From Actinophytocola sp. (GTDB lineage Bacteria; Actinomycetota; Actinomycetes; Mycobacteriales; Pseudonocardiaceae), in NCBI RefSeq assembly GCF_009379765.1, contig NZ_WHTD01000022.1, forward strand, positions 1-64,000: a DNA stretch of 64,000 nucleotides, written 5' to 3'. Under the pieces are notes generated by a model. The model searched no databases. It was not told where the DNA came from and was given only the letters and a program-made list of their open reading frames with translations. The position numbers were made by a program, and so were the translations under genes. Below, piece by piece: positions 53,317 through 62,592 of this stretch (positions within the stretch are counted from its first letter, which is position 1; the number at the start of each line of letters is the position of its first letter).

Positions 53317-53831
53317 GGCTCACCCGCCTCCGTCCGGTCCCCGGAGGACGGCGACAGCAGCCGGCGCATCGACGCCAGCCCCTTGGCCGACTGACTCTTG
53401 ATCGTGCCCTCGCTCTTGCCGAGCGCCGCCGCGGTCTCGGCCACCGACAGGTCCTCCCAGTACCGCAGCACCACGACCGCGCGCTGGCCGGCGGGCAGCT
53501 GGGCCAGCGCCCGCCGCACGTCGACCGCGTCCTCGACCCCGGCGCCCGGGCGCGTCTCGAGCTCGGGCACGTCGCCGACCACGGCCTCGCGCCGCCGGTA
53601 CGCGCGTCGAGACTCGTCGATCGCCGCTCGAACCATGATCTTGTGGGAGTACGCGTCGACACTGCCGTCGCGTCGAATCCGGGACCACGCGACGTAGATC
53701 TTGGTCAGCGTGGTTTGCACGAGATCCTCCGCCCGATGCCAGTCACCTCCACACAGCAGGTACGCGGTCCGCCGCATGACAACGGCGCGGCTCTCGAGGA
53801 ACTCCCCGAACTCCGTGTCGCGGTCTTGCAC
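53313..53831 (-). CDS. ECF sigma factor, SigE family (TIGR02983-like)
   Basis: 172 residues from GTG 53831. Region 2: RTAYLLCGGDWHRAEDLVQTTLTKIYVAW; region 4: LAQLPAGQRAVVVLRYWEDLSVAETAAALGKSEGTIKSQSAKGLASMR. The short spacing and the EDLVQ.TL..Y..W pattern are typical of the actinobacterial SigE subgroup, unrelated in name to mycobacterial SigE function. It would direct RNA polymerase to an unknown regulon and is coupled to a membrane protein gene. Start upstream at 53894 has no site. Confidence 0.92.
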   Translation of the reverse strand: MQDRDTEFGEFLESRAVVMRRTAYLLCGGDWHRAEDLVQTTLTKIYVAWSRIRRDGSVDAYSHKIMVRAAIDESRRAYRRREAVVGDVPELETRPGAGVEDAVDVRRALAQLPAGQRAVVVLRYWEDLSVAETAAALGKSEGTIKSQSAKGLASMRRLLSPSSGDRTEAGEP

Positions 53832-53897
53832 GAACCTACGTTCCTCTCGTCCCCCGTGGTACGGCGCCGGCGTCGGTCCGGTTGCCCTGATCACGTC

Positions 53898-54980
53898 CTA
53901 GAACCGAGGATGATCGCCGATCAGCTCGGCACGCGCGGCGTCCGGGTCGTCGCCGAGCGGGCTGACCTCGCCGAGCACCCAGGCCGGCACGTGCCGTGCG
54001 GTGAGCACGGCCAGCGCCCGGTCGACGTCCTCCGGCGCCACGACGGCCGCCATCCCGACGCCCATGTTGAACGTGCGCTCCATCTCCAGCCGGTCGACCC
54101 GGCCGCGCTGGGCGATCATGGAGAACACCGGCGCGGGCGTCCACGTGCCGCGGTCGAGCGTGGCACGCAGCCCCGGCGGGATCACCCGAGCCACGTTCGA
54201 CGCCATGCCGCCGCCGGTGATGTGCGCGAACGTGCGCACATCGGCCTCCGCGGTGACCGCGAGGCAGTCCTTGGCGTAGATCCGGGTGGGCTCGAGCATC
54301 TCCTCGCCGAGCGTGCGGCCGAACTCCTCGACCTGGCCGTCGAGCGGCATCCGGCCGATCTCCAGCAGCACGTGCCTGGCCAGCGAGTAGCCGTTGGAGT
54401 GCAGTCCCGAGGACGCCATGCCGATGACGACGTCACCCGGCCGCACCCGCTCCGGTCCGAGTACCGCGTCGGCCTCGACCACGCCGACGCCGGTGGCGGA
54501 CAGGTCGTACGTGTCGTCGGCCATCAGGCCGGGGTGCTCCGCGGTCTCGCCGCCGAGCAACGCGCAGCCTGCCCGCACACAGCCCTCGGAGATGCCCTTG
54601 ACCAGCGCGGCGATCCGCTCCGGGATGACCGTGCCGACCGCGATGTAGTCCTGCAGGAACATCGGCTCCGCGCCGCACACCACGAGGTCGTCGACCACCA
54701 TGGCGACGAGGTCGATGCCGACCGTGTCGTGCACCCCCATGGCCTGGGCGACCGCGATCTTGGTGCCGACGCCGTCGGTGGACGCCGCGAGGATCGGCTC
54801 CTTCCAGCGGTCCAGCTTGAGCTTGAACAGGCCGGCGAACCCGCCGATGCCGGCGAGCACCTCCGGCCGAACCGCCTTCTCGGCGAACGGCTTCAGCTGC
54901 TCAACCGCCTGCTCACCGGCCTCGATGCTCACCCCCGCGGCGGCATAGGTCGCGTGCGGGGTGTTGCTGGTGTCGGTCAT
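53898..54980 (-). CDS. purM: Phosphoribosylformylglycinamidine cyclo-ligase (AIR synthetase)
   Basis: 360 residues from ATG 54980, where homology begins (ATYAAAGVSIEAGEQAVEQLK). ATP-binding and catalytic blocks: LAASTDGVGTKIAVA, GIDLVAMVVDDLVVCGAEPMFLQDYIA, LLGGETAEHPGLM, FAHITGGGMASNVARV and MERTFNMGVGM. It makes AIR from FGAM in purine synthesis. It follows purF by 10 nt; the two form the usual operon. Confidence 0.97.
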   Translation of the reverse strand: MTDTSNTPHATYAAAGVSIEAGEQAVEQLKPFAEKAVRPEVLAGIGGFAGLFKLKLDRWKEPILAASTDGVGTKIAVAQAMGVHDTVGIDLVAMVVDDLVVCGAEPMFLQDYIAVGTVIPERIAALVKGISEGCVRAGCALLGGETAEHPGLMADDTYDLSATGVGVVEADAVLGPERVRPGDVVIGMASSGLHSNGYSLARHVLLEIGRMPLDGQVEEFGRTLGEEMLEPTRIYAKDCLAVTAEADVRTFAHITGGGMASNVARVIPPGLRATLDRGTWTPAPVFSMIAQRGRVDRLEMERTFNMGVGMAAVVAPEDVDRALAVLTARHVPAWVLGEVSPLGDDPDAARAELIGDHPRF

Positions 54981-54990
54981 GGTTCCCGGT

Positions 54991-56520
54991 TCAGGGTCGC
55001 TGGAGTGCGTCCTCCGCACCATATCCGGCACGCACGACGGGGGCGGCGGGGCCCGCGACACCCTTCTCCAACCCTTCCAGAAGGTGCTTGCCGATCTGCG
55101 CCTCGTCCGGCAGCGCGATCGGGTACTTGCCGTCGAAGCACGCCATGCACAGCCGGCTGCGCGGTTGCTCGCTGGCCGCGACGAGGCCGTCGAGCGACAC
55201 GTAGCCCAGCGTGTCGGCGCCGATCGAGCGGCGGATGCCGTCGAGGTCCAGGCCGTTCGCGACGAGCTCGGCCCGGGAGGCGAAGTCGATGCCGTAGAAG
55301 CACGGCCAGCGCACCGGCGGCGACGCGATCCGCACGTGCACCTCGACCGCGCCGGCCTCGCGCAGCATCCGAACCAGCGCCCGCTGGGTGTTGCCGCGCA
55401 CGATCGAGTCGTCGACCACGACGAGCCGCTTGCCGCGGATGACGTCCTTGAGCGGGTTGAGCTTGAGCCGGATGCCGAGCTGGCGGATGGTCTGCGACGG
55501 CTGGATGAACGTGCGGCCGACGTAGGCGTTCTTGACCAGGCCGGAGCCGTAGGGGATCTCCGAGCCCTGCGCGTAGCCGATGGCGGCGGGCGTGCCGGAC
55601 TCCGGCACGGGGATCACGAGGTCGGCCTCGGCCGGCGACTCCTCGGCCAGCCTGCGGCCGATGTCGACCCGGGTGGCGTGCACCGAACGGCCGGCGATCG
55701 TGGTGTCCGGGCGGGCCAGGTAGACGTACTCGAACAGGCAGCCCTTGGGCTCGGGGTTGGCGAACCGGGACGAGCGCAGCCCGTCGTCGTCGATGGCGAG
55801 CAGCTCGCCGGGCTCGACCTCGCGCACGAACGTGGCGCCGACGATGTCGAGCGCGGCGGTCTCGCTGGCCACGACCCAGCCGCGCTCGAGGCGGCCGAGC
55901 ACGAGCGGCCGCACGCCGTGCGGGTCGCGAGCCGCGTAGAGCGTGGCCTCGTCCGCGAACACCAGGCAGAACGCGCCGCGCACCTGCGGCAGCAGGTCGA
56001 GCGCGGCCTGCTCGATGCCCCGGTCGGCGGCGGCCGCGGCCAGGAGCCCGCAGACCAGGTCGGAGTCGGTGGTGGCGCCGTTGTTGGTGGGCACGCCCGC
56101 CGCGCGGGCCCGGTCGAGCAGCTCGGCGGTGTTCACCAGGTTGCCGTTGTGACCGAGCGTCAGCCCGCTGCCGATGGCGGTGGTGCGGAACGTCGGCTGG
56201 GCGTTCTCCCAGGTCGTGGAACCGGTCGTGGAATAGCGGCAGTGCCCGACCGCGACGTGGCCGCGCAGCGACGACAGGGTCTGCTCGTCGAACACCTGGC
56301 TGACCAGGCCGAGATCCTTGAAGACGACGATCTGCCGACCGTCGGACACCGAGATGCCCGCGGCCTCCTGCCCACGATGCTGCAGCGCGTACAGCCCGTA
56401 GTAGGTGAGCTTGGCGACCTCTTCGCCCTTGGCCCACACGCCGAACACGCCGCATTCCTCGCGGGGCTCGGTTTCGGTTTCCGGTGCGTCGGACTCGTCG
56501 GCGTGCTGGTCGGTGACCAC
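54991..56520 (-). CDS. purF: Amidophosphoribosyltransferase (PurF)
   Basis: 509 residues, GTG start. A 22-residue leader (rich in Glu/Asp) precedes the catalytic cysteine C23 in REECGVFGVWA, so it needs self-cleavage, as in the B. subtilis-type enzyme with an Fe-S cluster. The glutaminase domain has YYGLYALQHRGQEAAGI; the PRTase domain has RLVVVDDSIVRGNTQRALV, the PRPP loop. It makes phosphoribosylamine from PRPP and glutamine, the first purine step. An LCMACFDGKYP segment supplies late cysteines. Confidence 0.97.
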   Translation of the reverse strand: MVTDQHADESDAPETETEPREECGVFGVWAKGEEVAKLTYYGLYALQHRGQEAAGISVSDGRQIVVFKDLGLVSQVFDEQTLSSLRGHVAVGHCRYSTTGSTTWENAQPTFRTTAIGSGLTLGHNGNLVNTAELLDRARAAGVPTNNGATTDSDLVCGLLAAAAADRGIEQAALDLLPQVRGAFCLVFADEATLYAARDPHGVRPLVLGRLERGWVVASETAALDIVGATFVREVEPGELLAIDDDGLRSSRFANPEPKGCLFEYVYLARPDTTIAGRSVHATRVDIGRRLAEESPAEADLVIPVPESGTPAAIGYAQGSEIPYGSGLVKNAYVGRTFIQPSQTIRQLGIRLKLNPLKDVIRGKRLVVVDDSIVRGNTQRALVRMLREAGAVEVHVRIASPPVRWPCFYGIDFASRAELVANGLDLDGIRRSIGADTLGYVSLDGLVAASEQPRSRLCMACFDGKYPIALPDEAQIGKHLLEGLEKGVAGPAAPVVRAGYGAEDALQRP

Positions 56521-56605
56521 CGAGAATGCTCCCCTGCGGACGGTGTCAGGTACGACCAGTGTAGGTCGAGTTCCCCCTGGACAGCGCGACGCGCCGACGT
56601 GGCGG

Positions 56606-57334
56606 TCAGCTCATTCTCAGCGCGCGCAGCACGCTCGCCTCGCCCGTTCCGGTGAGCTGCATCCGGTTCCACAGCTGGTAGAGCAGGTTCGCGGTGCGGC
56701 CGTTCAGGTGAGCGTCGGCCTGCTCGTCGCGGGCGGCGAGCCGAACCTGGGGCACCTCGCCGGGGACGAGCCGGACGAACCACCGCTCCGGACCGTCCGC
56801 ACAGGACACGATCGCGCTCCCTGCCGTGGTGGGCGGGGAGTCGAGCAGCAGCCGGGCGGCGAGCAGCGTGCCGAGCAGCTCGTCGAGGGCGTCCGCGGAC
56901 TGCTCGCGGTCGGTCGGCACGAGGGTGCGCAGCGCCGCCTGGGCGTCCCAGCGGCGAAGGTTCAGCTCGTGCGCGGCGCGGCGGTGCCACACCCAGGCGA
57001 GATCGGGCGCCGCCGGCGAGAACGTCCATACCGGACGGTTGCCGGGAGTGGCGGCGAGTACCTCGGCGGCCGCCGCGAGCTCCTCGTCGAGGAACGCGAG
57101 CGGGTCGGCCGGCGGCTGGGCCGGTCTCGGCCGGAGCTGGACGACGCTGCCGCTGGTGAGGTAGCGGGTGACCTGCGCGAGGAAGCGGCCGGCATGCACG
57201 GTCAGCTCGGTGAACGTCCAGCCGGGACAGGACGGCACATCGGCGCCGAGGTCCGCCCGGCCGACCGCTTCCCGGAACATGGCCGCCTGTTCGGCGTACA
57301 CCTCGATCCACCTGGGCGGGGTCCACACCGGCAT
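56606..57334 (-). CDS. Maleylpyruvate isomerase-family protein (TIGR03083-like)
   Basis: 242 residues from ATG 57334 with AAGGAG 5-10 nt upstream. The N-terminal MDMPI domain shows DVPSCPGWTFTELTVHAGRFLAQ (His of the metal site) and WVWHRRAAHELNLRRWDAQ; the C-terminal half has WFVRLVPGEVPQVRL and LNGRTANLLYQLWNRM, a sterol-carrier-like part. The family includes mycothiol-dependent enzymes; the substrate is unknown. Located upstream of purF on the same strand but with an 85-nt gap. Confidence 0.85.
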   Translation of the reverse strand: MPVWTPPRWIEVYAEQAAMFREAVGRADLGADVPSCPGWTFTELTVHAGRFLAQVTRYLTSGSVVQLRPRPAQPPADPLAFLDEELAAAAEVLAATPGNRPVWTFSPAAPDLAWVWHRRAAHELNLRRWDAQAALRTLVPTDREQSADALDELLGTLLAARLLLDSPPTTAGSAIVSCADGPERWFVRLVPGEVPQVRLAARDEQADAHLNGRTANLLYQLWNRMQLTGTGEASVLRALRMS

Positions 57335-57443
57335 GGGGCTCCTTCCCGGTTCATGCGCACTTGCACATAGTGCGCGGCAAAACACCCTACGCAGCCGCCC
57401 GGTTGGGTAATTTCGGTGCGCACCCCAATCTTGGAGGGCAACC

Positions 57444-57761
57444 GTGGCTGACGGATACCAGGTCGACCCCGCGATCCTGCGCGGCGCGTCCCGCGATGTC
57501 TACGCCGGATCGGACTCGGTCGGCGACGCGGCCGCGTTGCTGGACGCGGCACAGCTGGTCCCCGCCGCGCTGGGCGAGGTCCCCGCCGCCGACGAGCTGG
57601 CCAGAGCGTTCGCGACGTTCGTCGGCGAGCACGGCGACGACCTGCGGCACGGCTCGGTGTGGGTCAACGACGCGGCCGACGGGCTGGTGTCGAGCGCCGA
57701 TGACTACGAGCGGCGCGACGACACCGCCGCAGGCGACCTCACCGCCGCGGGGCCGGCATGA
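57444..57761 (+). CDS. Small EspC/ESX-like protein preceding the DUF1023 hydrolase
   Basis: 105 residues, GTG after TTGGAGG. A two-helix, Ala-rich protein with no signal peptide: YQVDPAILRGASRDVYAGSD, then ELARAFATFVGEHGDDLRHG and GSVWVNDAADGLVSSADDYERRD. This is the pattern of DUF2580/EspC-like type VII partners. The stop overlaps the next start by 4 nt, so it is probably co-exported with, or a chaperone for, the DUF1023 protein. Confidence 0.78.
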   Translation: MADGYQVDPAILRGASRDVYAGSDSVGDAAALLDAAQLVPAALGEVPAADELARAFATFVGEHGDDLRHGSVWVNDAADGLVSSADDYERRDDTAAGDLTAAGPA

Positions 57762-59731
57762 TCGACCCCGAGGTTCTCTACGGGCAGCTGGCCAGCGGCG
57801 ACGCCGGACGGATCGCGTCGACCGGCGAGCCGGTGTCGGCGGCGATGTCCGCGTTGGCCCGGGCGCGGTCGTCGATGGACGCCGGTGGCTCCACGGCGGC
57901 GTCGAGCTGGCAGGGCTCCGCCGCCGACGCGTTCGCCTCCCGCAACGCCATGTCGGGCACCGCGACGTCGACCGCGCACGCGCGGCTGGAGCAGGCCGCG
58001 GGCGTGGTCGAGGCGGCGTCCGGTGCGTACCGGACGATGCGGGGCGCGGCGGACAACGCGATCGAGGCGTGGCGGGCGCGGCCCTCGGGCCTCGACAACG
58101 CGGCGCTGTCCGCGCTGGCGTCGCGGGTCAACGACGCGCTGACCACGGTTCGCGACGGGTACGAGCAGACGCTGCGCGCGTATGCCGGCTCGCTCGCCGG
58201 GATCAGGCCGGCGTTCGCGGACGTGGCGGGTGGGGACGCCGGGTGGCTGCAGACCGCGCCGCAGGCGGGGCTGACGGTGCCGCGGCCGGGGTCGGACCCG
58301 CGTTCGGTGGCCGCGTGGTGGGCCGGCCTGTCCGAGACCGAGCGCGACCAGTTGCTGGCGACGCGGTTCGACACGCTGGGACAGTTGCGCGGGTTGCCGG
58401 CCGACGTGCTGGACGCCGCGAACCAGCGGCGGATCGAGGTCGACCAGGTGCGGTTCTCGGCCACCAGGGCGGACCTGGACGCGCAGATCGCCCAGCGGGC
58501 CGCGGCGTTGGGCATGGACCCCTCGGACGAAGGCGAGCTGCGGTCGGACCCCGCGCTGGCGGACCTGCTGGACCAGCGCCAGGACGTGAACCGGCAGCTG
58601 GACAACGCGACGGCCGCCGCCGACCGGGTGGCCGGCGCGCACGAGATGGCCGTGGCCAACGGCATCGACGACGACATCTACGTGCTGTCCTACGACCCGG
58701 TCGGGCCGGGCAACCAGGACGGGCTGCTCGCGGTGGCGTTCGGCAACCCGGACACCGCGGACAACCTGGCGGTCACCGTGCCCGGTGTGGGAACGACGCT
58801 GGAGAGCGGGTTCCCCAACGGGCAGGCCGTCGAGCTGCGAGAACAGATGGACGCCGCGGCGCCCGACGCCCACAACGCGACCGTGGCGTGGCTGGGCTAC
58901 GACGCGCCGGAGTGGGACCTTCAGGTGGGCTCGGCCGAGAACGGCCGGGACGGCGGCGCGTCCCTCGTGTCCGATGTGGACGGTTACCGCGCCGCGGCCG
59001 AGGCGGCCGGCCACGACCCGCACGTGACGGCATTGGGGCACAGCTACGGCAGTGTGGCGGTCGGGTACGCCGGGATGAACGGCCTGGCCGCGGACGACAT
59101 CGCGTTCCTTGGCTCGCCGGGTGTCGGTGCGTCCAATGTGGACCAACTGTCGGCAGGGCAGGGCCACGTGTGGGCGGGTGCGACCGAGCACGACCCGGTC
59201 GTGCAGGGGACCAGTGGCGACTGGTTCACCGAGGACGGCTCGTCGACGACGCCGTACGACGACTCCTTCGGCGCCAACCAGTTCGGCGCCGCGTCGGAGG
59301 AGAACCTGGCCGGCGCGCACAGCGCGTACTACACGGACGGTTCGGAGTCGCTGCGGAACCTGGGCAACATCGCGACGGGCAACTACGACGCGGTGACCGA
59401 GCCGCGGTGGCAGGACTCGCCGCTGCCCCCCGACCTGCCGGGCTCGGACCTGCCGGTGGTGGGTCCGGTGATCGACGGCGTGGCCAACATCGGCGTCCAG
59501 GGGGTGGACATCGTCGAGGACGTGGGCGGCGGCCTGCTGGACGCGGGTGGCCACGTCCTGGACGGCGACTGGGACGGGGCCTGGGACGAGCTGCGCGACA
59601 CCGGCGGCGAGCTGCTGAACGACGTGGGCGACGTGGTCGTGGGGACGACCGGCGACCTGGTGGAGGGCGGCCGGGACCTGGTGGACGCGGGCCGCTCGCT
59701 GTACGACAACACGCTGGGCCGCTTGTTCTGA
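57758..59731 (+). CDS. WXG-DUF1023 alpha/beta hydrolase, probable type VII effector
   Basis: 657 residues. Residues about 1-110 form a WXG100-type helical hairpin (ASSWQGSAADAFASR has the W-x-G turn). A helical linker follows, then a DUF1023 alpha/beta-hydrolase domain with NLAVTVPGVGTTLESGF and the nucleophile elbow ALGHSYGSVAVGYAG (S429), ending in NLAGAHSAYY with the possible catalytic His. The last 120 residues are Gly/Asp/Val-rich amphipathic repeats (DVGGGLLDAGGHVLDGDWDG, DVVVGTTGDLVEGG). No Sec signal. The combination suggests a type VII-secreted lipase/esterase effector. Coupled to the small gene before it. No immunity gene is evident. Confidence 0.8.
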   Translation: MIDPEVLYGQLASGDAGRIASTGEPVSAAMSALARARSSMDAGGSTAASSWQGSAADAFASRNAMSGTATSTAHARLEQAAGVVEAASGAYRTMRGAADNAIEAWRARPSGLDNAALSALASRVNDALTTVRDGYEQTLRAYAGSLAGIRPAFADVAGGDAGWLQTAPQAGLTVPRPGSDPRSVAAWWAGLSETERDQLLATRFDTLGQLRGLPADVLDAANQRRIEVDQVRFSATRADLDAQIAQRAAALGMDPSDEGELRSDPALADLLDQRQDVNRQLDNATAAADRVAGAHEMAVANGIDDDIYVLSYDPVGPGNQDGLLAVAFGNPDTADNLAVTVPGVGTTLESGFPNGQAVELREQMDAAAPDAHNATVAWLGYDAPEWDLQVGSAENGRDGGASLVSDVDGYRAAAEAAGHDPHVTALGHSYGSVAVGYAGMNGLAADDIAFLGSPGVGASNVDQLSAGQGHVWAGATEHDPVVQGTSGDWFTEDGSSTTPYDDSFGANQFGAASEENLAGAHSAYYTDGSESLRNLGNIATGNYDAVTEPRWQDSPLPPDLPGSDLPVVGPVIDGVANIGVQGVDIVEDVGGGLLDAGGHVLDGDWDGAWDELRDTGGELLNDVGDVVVGTTGDLVEGGRDLVDAGRSLYDNTLGRLF

Positions 59732-59825
59732 CCTGACCGCGGCCTTCGGCCCCGAGATCCAACCTACGGACGCCCACCGACAGCTCCCGGCGGCGCGGGG
59801 CGAGCCTGTGGGCAACTCCGGACTC

Positions 59826-59840
59826 GCGGGGGCCCCCCGC
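59826..59840. terminator. GC palindrome between convergent genes
   Basis: A 15-nt GC-rich inverted repeat (GCGGGGG with CCCCCCGC) in the 175-nt gap between the DUF1023 gene and the convergent sterol-carrier-like gene. Possible bidirectional terminator; there is no U-run. The rest of the gap shows no coding signal. Confidence 0.45.
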
Positions 59841-59906
59841 TTTCCAGCCTATTCGTGAGCACCGACAATTCTCGCTTGCTCTGGACCGCCTGTGGACAGC
59901 TCCCGC

Positions 59907-60284
59907 TCAGAGGCGGAGCAGTGGCAGGTGGTGCGCCAGGTCCGCACGGTTGCCGCTGGCGGTGATCTTGCCGGTGGACATCGCGTCGGGCCAGGTCAGG
60001 ATGCCCGTGGCAAGCTCCAGCCAGGTTCGTGGGTCCATCTCCACCACGTTCGGGGGCGTGCCGCGGGTGTGCCGGGGGCCTTCGATGCACTGCACGGCCG
60101 CGAACGGCGGGACCCGGACCTCCACGCTGCGGCCGGGGGCGATCTGCGCGAGGGTACGGAGGCTCAGGCGGACCGCGGCCGCCATGGCAGGCCGCGGAGG
60201 CTGGTCGGCAGCGCCTGCGAGCCACGGCCGGACGGCCAGCACGGCCTCGCGAAGTTCGTGCGGGTCAACGGGTTTCGTGCTCAG
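59907..60284 (-). CDS. Sterol-carrier-like protein
   Basis: About 125 residues; the likely start is CTG 60284 overlapping the EspG stop (CTGA), because homology begins at [19 protein letters not shown] and no ATG/GTG lies close. An ATG at 60371 is possible. The core [39 protein letters not shown] and [14 protein letters not shown] fits actinobacterial SCP2-like proteins. These bind lipids or lipid-like ligands. It ends the second minus-strand ESX module, perhaps by chance. Confidence 0.7.
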   Translation of the reverse strand: MSTKPVDPHELREAVLAVRPWLAGAADQPPRPAMAAAVRLSLRTLAQIAPGRSVEVRVPPFAAVQCIEGPRHTRGTPPNVVEMDPRTWLELATGILTWPDAMSTGKITASGNRADLAHHLPLLRL

Positions 60285-61093
60285 GAGCCGGCCTCGTGGA
60301 CGATCTCGTCGAGCATCTCCTCGACGTAGTGGGTCAGGTTGCGAGGGTCGGCGGGCGAGATGGTGGTCCACATGGTGCCGTCCTGGGCGGGCCGGCGGAT
60401 CTGCACGTAACGTCCGTCCTCGGTGTCGAAGAAGGACACCACGCGCTCGGCTCTTCGGCGCCTGCCGAACTTGTCGCGGGCCGCGGCGCCGAAGTTGCCC
60501 ATGCCGGTCACGTCCTTGATCATCTCCGCCAGCGCGGTGGCGTCGTCCGCGCGGGTACCGTGCGACAGCAGCTCCTTGTGGAAGCCCTCGCGCGTGCCGG
60601 CGCCCGTGATGGCGGCGTTCTCGAAGTCCACGGTGCGCAGCGTCACCGACTGGCCGGGGCCGGGCACCGCGGTGGGCAGCGCGGCCAGCGCGGCCGCGGG
60701 CAGTCCGGCGGCCGAAGCGTGGCGAAGCTTCACCTGGCCGTCGCTCAGCTCGGCGACACCCGCGACCTCACCGGTGGCCGCGGCCAGCGCGCGGACGTTG
60801 CGGCCCGCGTAGGCGCGCGCGTCCACCTCGCGGTCCGGCTTGGCCAGCAGCGTCAGGATGTCCTCGATGTCCGGATGCACCTCGACCGGCCGGCCGAGGC
60901 CGCGCCGCTCGAGGTCCGCCCACGCCCGCTGTTCGAGCTGCGCCCGCTCCTCGACCGTCTTGCCGGGCGACGGCACCTTGACCACCAGTGGCAGCTGGCC
61001 GAGCCGCAGATGCTCCCACAGCACATCGAACTCGAGTGCCGACAGCGTGATCGGTTCGGTCTCCCGCTCGCCGATCGAGAACGTGCTGGTCAC
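60281..61093 (-). CDS. ESX secretion-associated protein, EspG family (copy 2)
   Basis: 270 residues from GTG 61093, which a TAAGGT box precedes by exactly 7 nt. EspG pattern: [22 protein letters not shown], the central helices, [27 protein letters not shown] and [23 protein letters not shown]. It should bind the PPE-like protein encoded upstream at 61165. It is 30% or less like copy 1 by eye, but has the same length and position. It may have its own promoter, so chaperone can be made apart from substrate. Confidence 0.87.
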   Translation of the reverse strand: MTSTFSIGERETEPITLSALEFDVLWEHLRLGQLPLVVKVPSPGKTVEERAQLEQRAWADLERRGLGRPVEVHPDIEDILTLLAKPDREVDARAYAGRNVRALAAATGEVAGVAELSDGQVKLRHASAAGLPAAALAALPTAVPGPGQSVTLRTVDFENAAITGAGTREGFHKELLSHGTRADDATALAEMIKDVTGMGNFGAAARDKFGRRRRAERVVSFFDTEDGRYVQIRRPAQDGTMWTTISPADPRNLTHYVEEMLDEIVHEAGS

Positions 61094-61164
61094 AAACCCA
61101 ACCTTACTCAGAGAAACCAAGGCGGGGTGCCGCGTCCGCGACACCCCGCCCCGACTCGGACCAA

Positions 61165-62556
61165 CTACTCCTGCGGCGTGGACTCACCGATCACCGTGGG
61201 CGCCACCCGCCGGTCGTCACCGAACACGTCGTCGGTCTCCAGCAGGTAGTCCGGCGCGAAGTGCTCGTCGTCGTCCTCGCCGTCCGCACGCCGGCCACCG
61301 GCACCCGTCGCGCCGGGCGCACCCGAGCGCGGGCCGGTGACCCCGCCACGTCCTGCCGCGCCCGCGGCCCCCGGACCACTGCGGACCACGCTCTCACCCG
61401 GCATACCGCCGCGGCCGAGCTGCGAGTTCGGCCGGGAGCCTTCCGGGTCGGCACCACCGAGGCCACCGCCCAGACCGCTGCCGCCGCCTGGCAGCCCGCC
61501 ACGCATCGGCATGCCCTTGCGAGCCACGTCGCCCGCGTTGACCGGGCCGTTCGGGCCGCGGCTCAGCGGGCCGCGGCCGTTGGTCTCGACGTTGTTCGTG
61601 TTGCCGAAGCCGGGCACGAAGGTGTTGTTCTGCCAGCCCGGACCCGGGTTGGTGTTGATCGGCGGGTTGAAACCCGGGGTCGGGCCGGGGTTCGGAGTGC
61701 CGGGCGGAAGCGTGGACGGCGGCGTGATGCCCGAGGGCGTCGTGGCCGACCCCGGCGGAATGGTGACCGACGGCGGGGTGGACACGGAGCCGCTCCCGCC
61801 GTTCGGCACCTGCGGGGTCGTCGTGCCGCCGCCGGTCGGGCTGACGCTGCCGCCCCCGCCACCACCGCTCGTCGGGACCGTGTACCCGTTGCTGCTGGTC
61901 GACTGGTAGCTGCTGTGTGCGACGGTGTTGACCTGCGACTGCGCCGGGTCGACGTGGCCTGCCGTGCCGCCCTGCGGGGGCGGGCTGGAGACGACGACGT
62001 CGGGCGGCGCGACGAAGGTGCCGAGCGTGTCCCGGTTCCAGGTGCTGCTGGTCTCGTAGGTCTGCATGGTCTCGACCGCGCGCTGCTGGGCCTCGCTCTG
62101 CGCGGCCTCCTGCATCTCGTGGTCGGCGGCCTGCACGGCGACCTGCAGGGCGGGCCCCGGGTTGCCGGTGACCGCGGACGCGCCCGCGGTGACCTTGTCC
62201 CACGTGGACGGCGCCGGGGTGGTCACCGAGACGGGCTCGGGCATCCGGGCCCGCGCGTCGGAGATGTAGTCGGCCTGGTTCTCCGAGGAGATCCGCATGA
62301 CGGTGGAGCCGGTCTCGGCGTCGCCGGCCCACGCGGCGAGCGGGGTGAGGCCGGACTGCGCGCTCTCGGCGGCCTGGCCCTCCCAGGAGGAGCCCATCTT
62401 GGTGAGCCTGGTGTTGAGGTCCTCGTCTACCTGGCTGAGCTCGTCGGTGAGGCTCACCCAGTAGTTCGTCTGCGGCTCGGACGCGGCCGGCCCCGGACCG
62501 CTGTTGATCATCTCGTAGAGCTCCGGGTGTTCGAAGCCCTTCCAGCGATGCCCCAT
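61165..62556 (-). CDS. PPE-like type VII secretion substrate with Pro/Gly-rich tail (copy 2)
   Basis: 463 residues from ATG 62556 (AAGGA about 10 nt upstream). The N-terminus reads MGHRWKGFEHPELYEMI; the helical WXG/PPE domain has TKMGSSWEGQAAESAQSGL. Residues 190-330 are Ser/Thr/Pro/Gly-rich, 330-430 Gly-rich, and the C-terminus repeats the tail of copy 1: DDDEH, a hydrophobic pair, VFGDD and PTVIGE. The tail is likely a recognition or targeting element of this substrate group. Export by an ESX system with the adjacent EspG is inferred. Confidence 0.78.
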   Translation of the reverse strand: MGHRWKGFEHPELYEMINSGPGPAASEPQTNYWVSLTDELSQVDEDLNTRLTKMGSSWEGQAAESAQSGLTPLAAWAGDAETGSTVMRISSENQADYISDARARMPEPVSVTTPAPSTWDKVTAGASAVTGNPGPALQVAVQAADHEMQEAAQSEAQQRAVETMQTYETSSTWNRDTLGTFVAPPDVVVSSPPPQGGTAGHVDPAQSQVNTVAHSSYQSTSSNGYTVPTSGGGGGGSVSPTGGGTTTPQVPNGGSGSVSTPPSVTIPPGSATTPSGITPPSTLPPGTPNPGPTPGFNPPINTNPGPGWQNNTFVPGFGNTNNVETNGRGPLSRGPNGPVNAGDVARKGMPMRGGLPGGGSGLGGGLGGADPEGSRPNSQLGRGGMPGESVVRSGPGAAGAAGRGGVTGPRSGAPGATGAGGRRADGEDDDEHFAPDYLLETDDVFGDDRRVAPTVIGESTPQE

Positions 62557-62592
62557 GGAGATCAATCCTTACGATGCGGAAGCGTGATCGGC

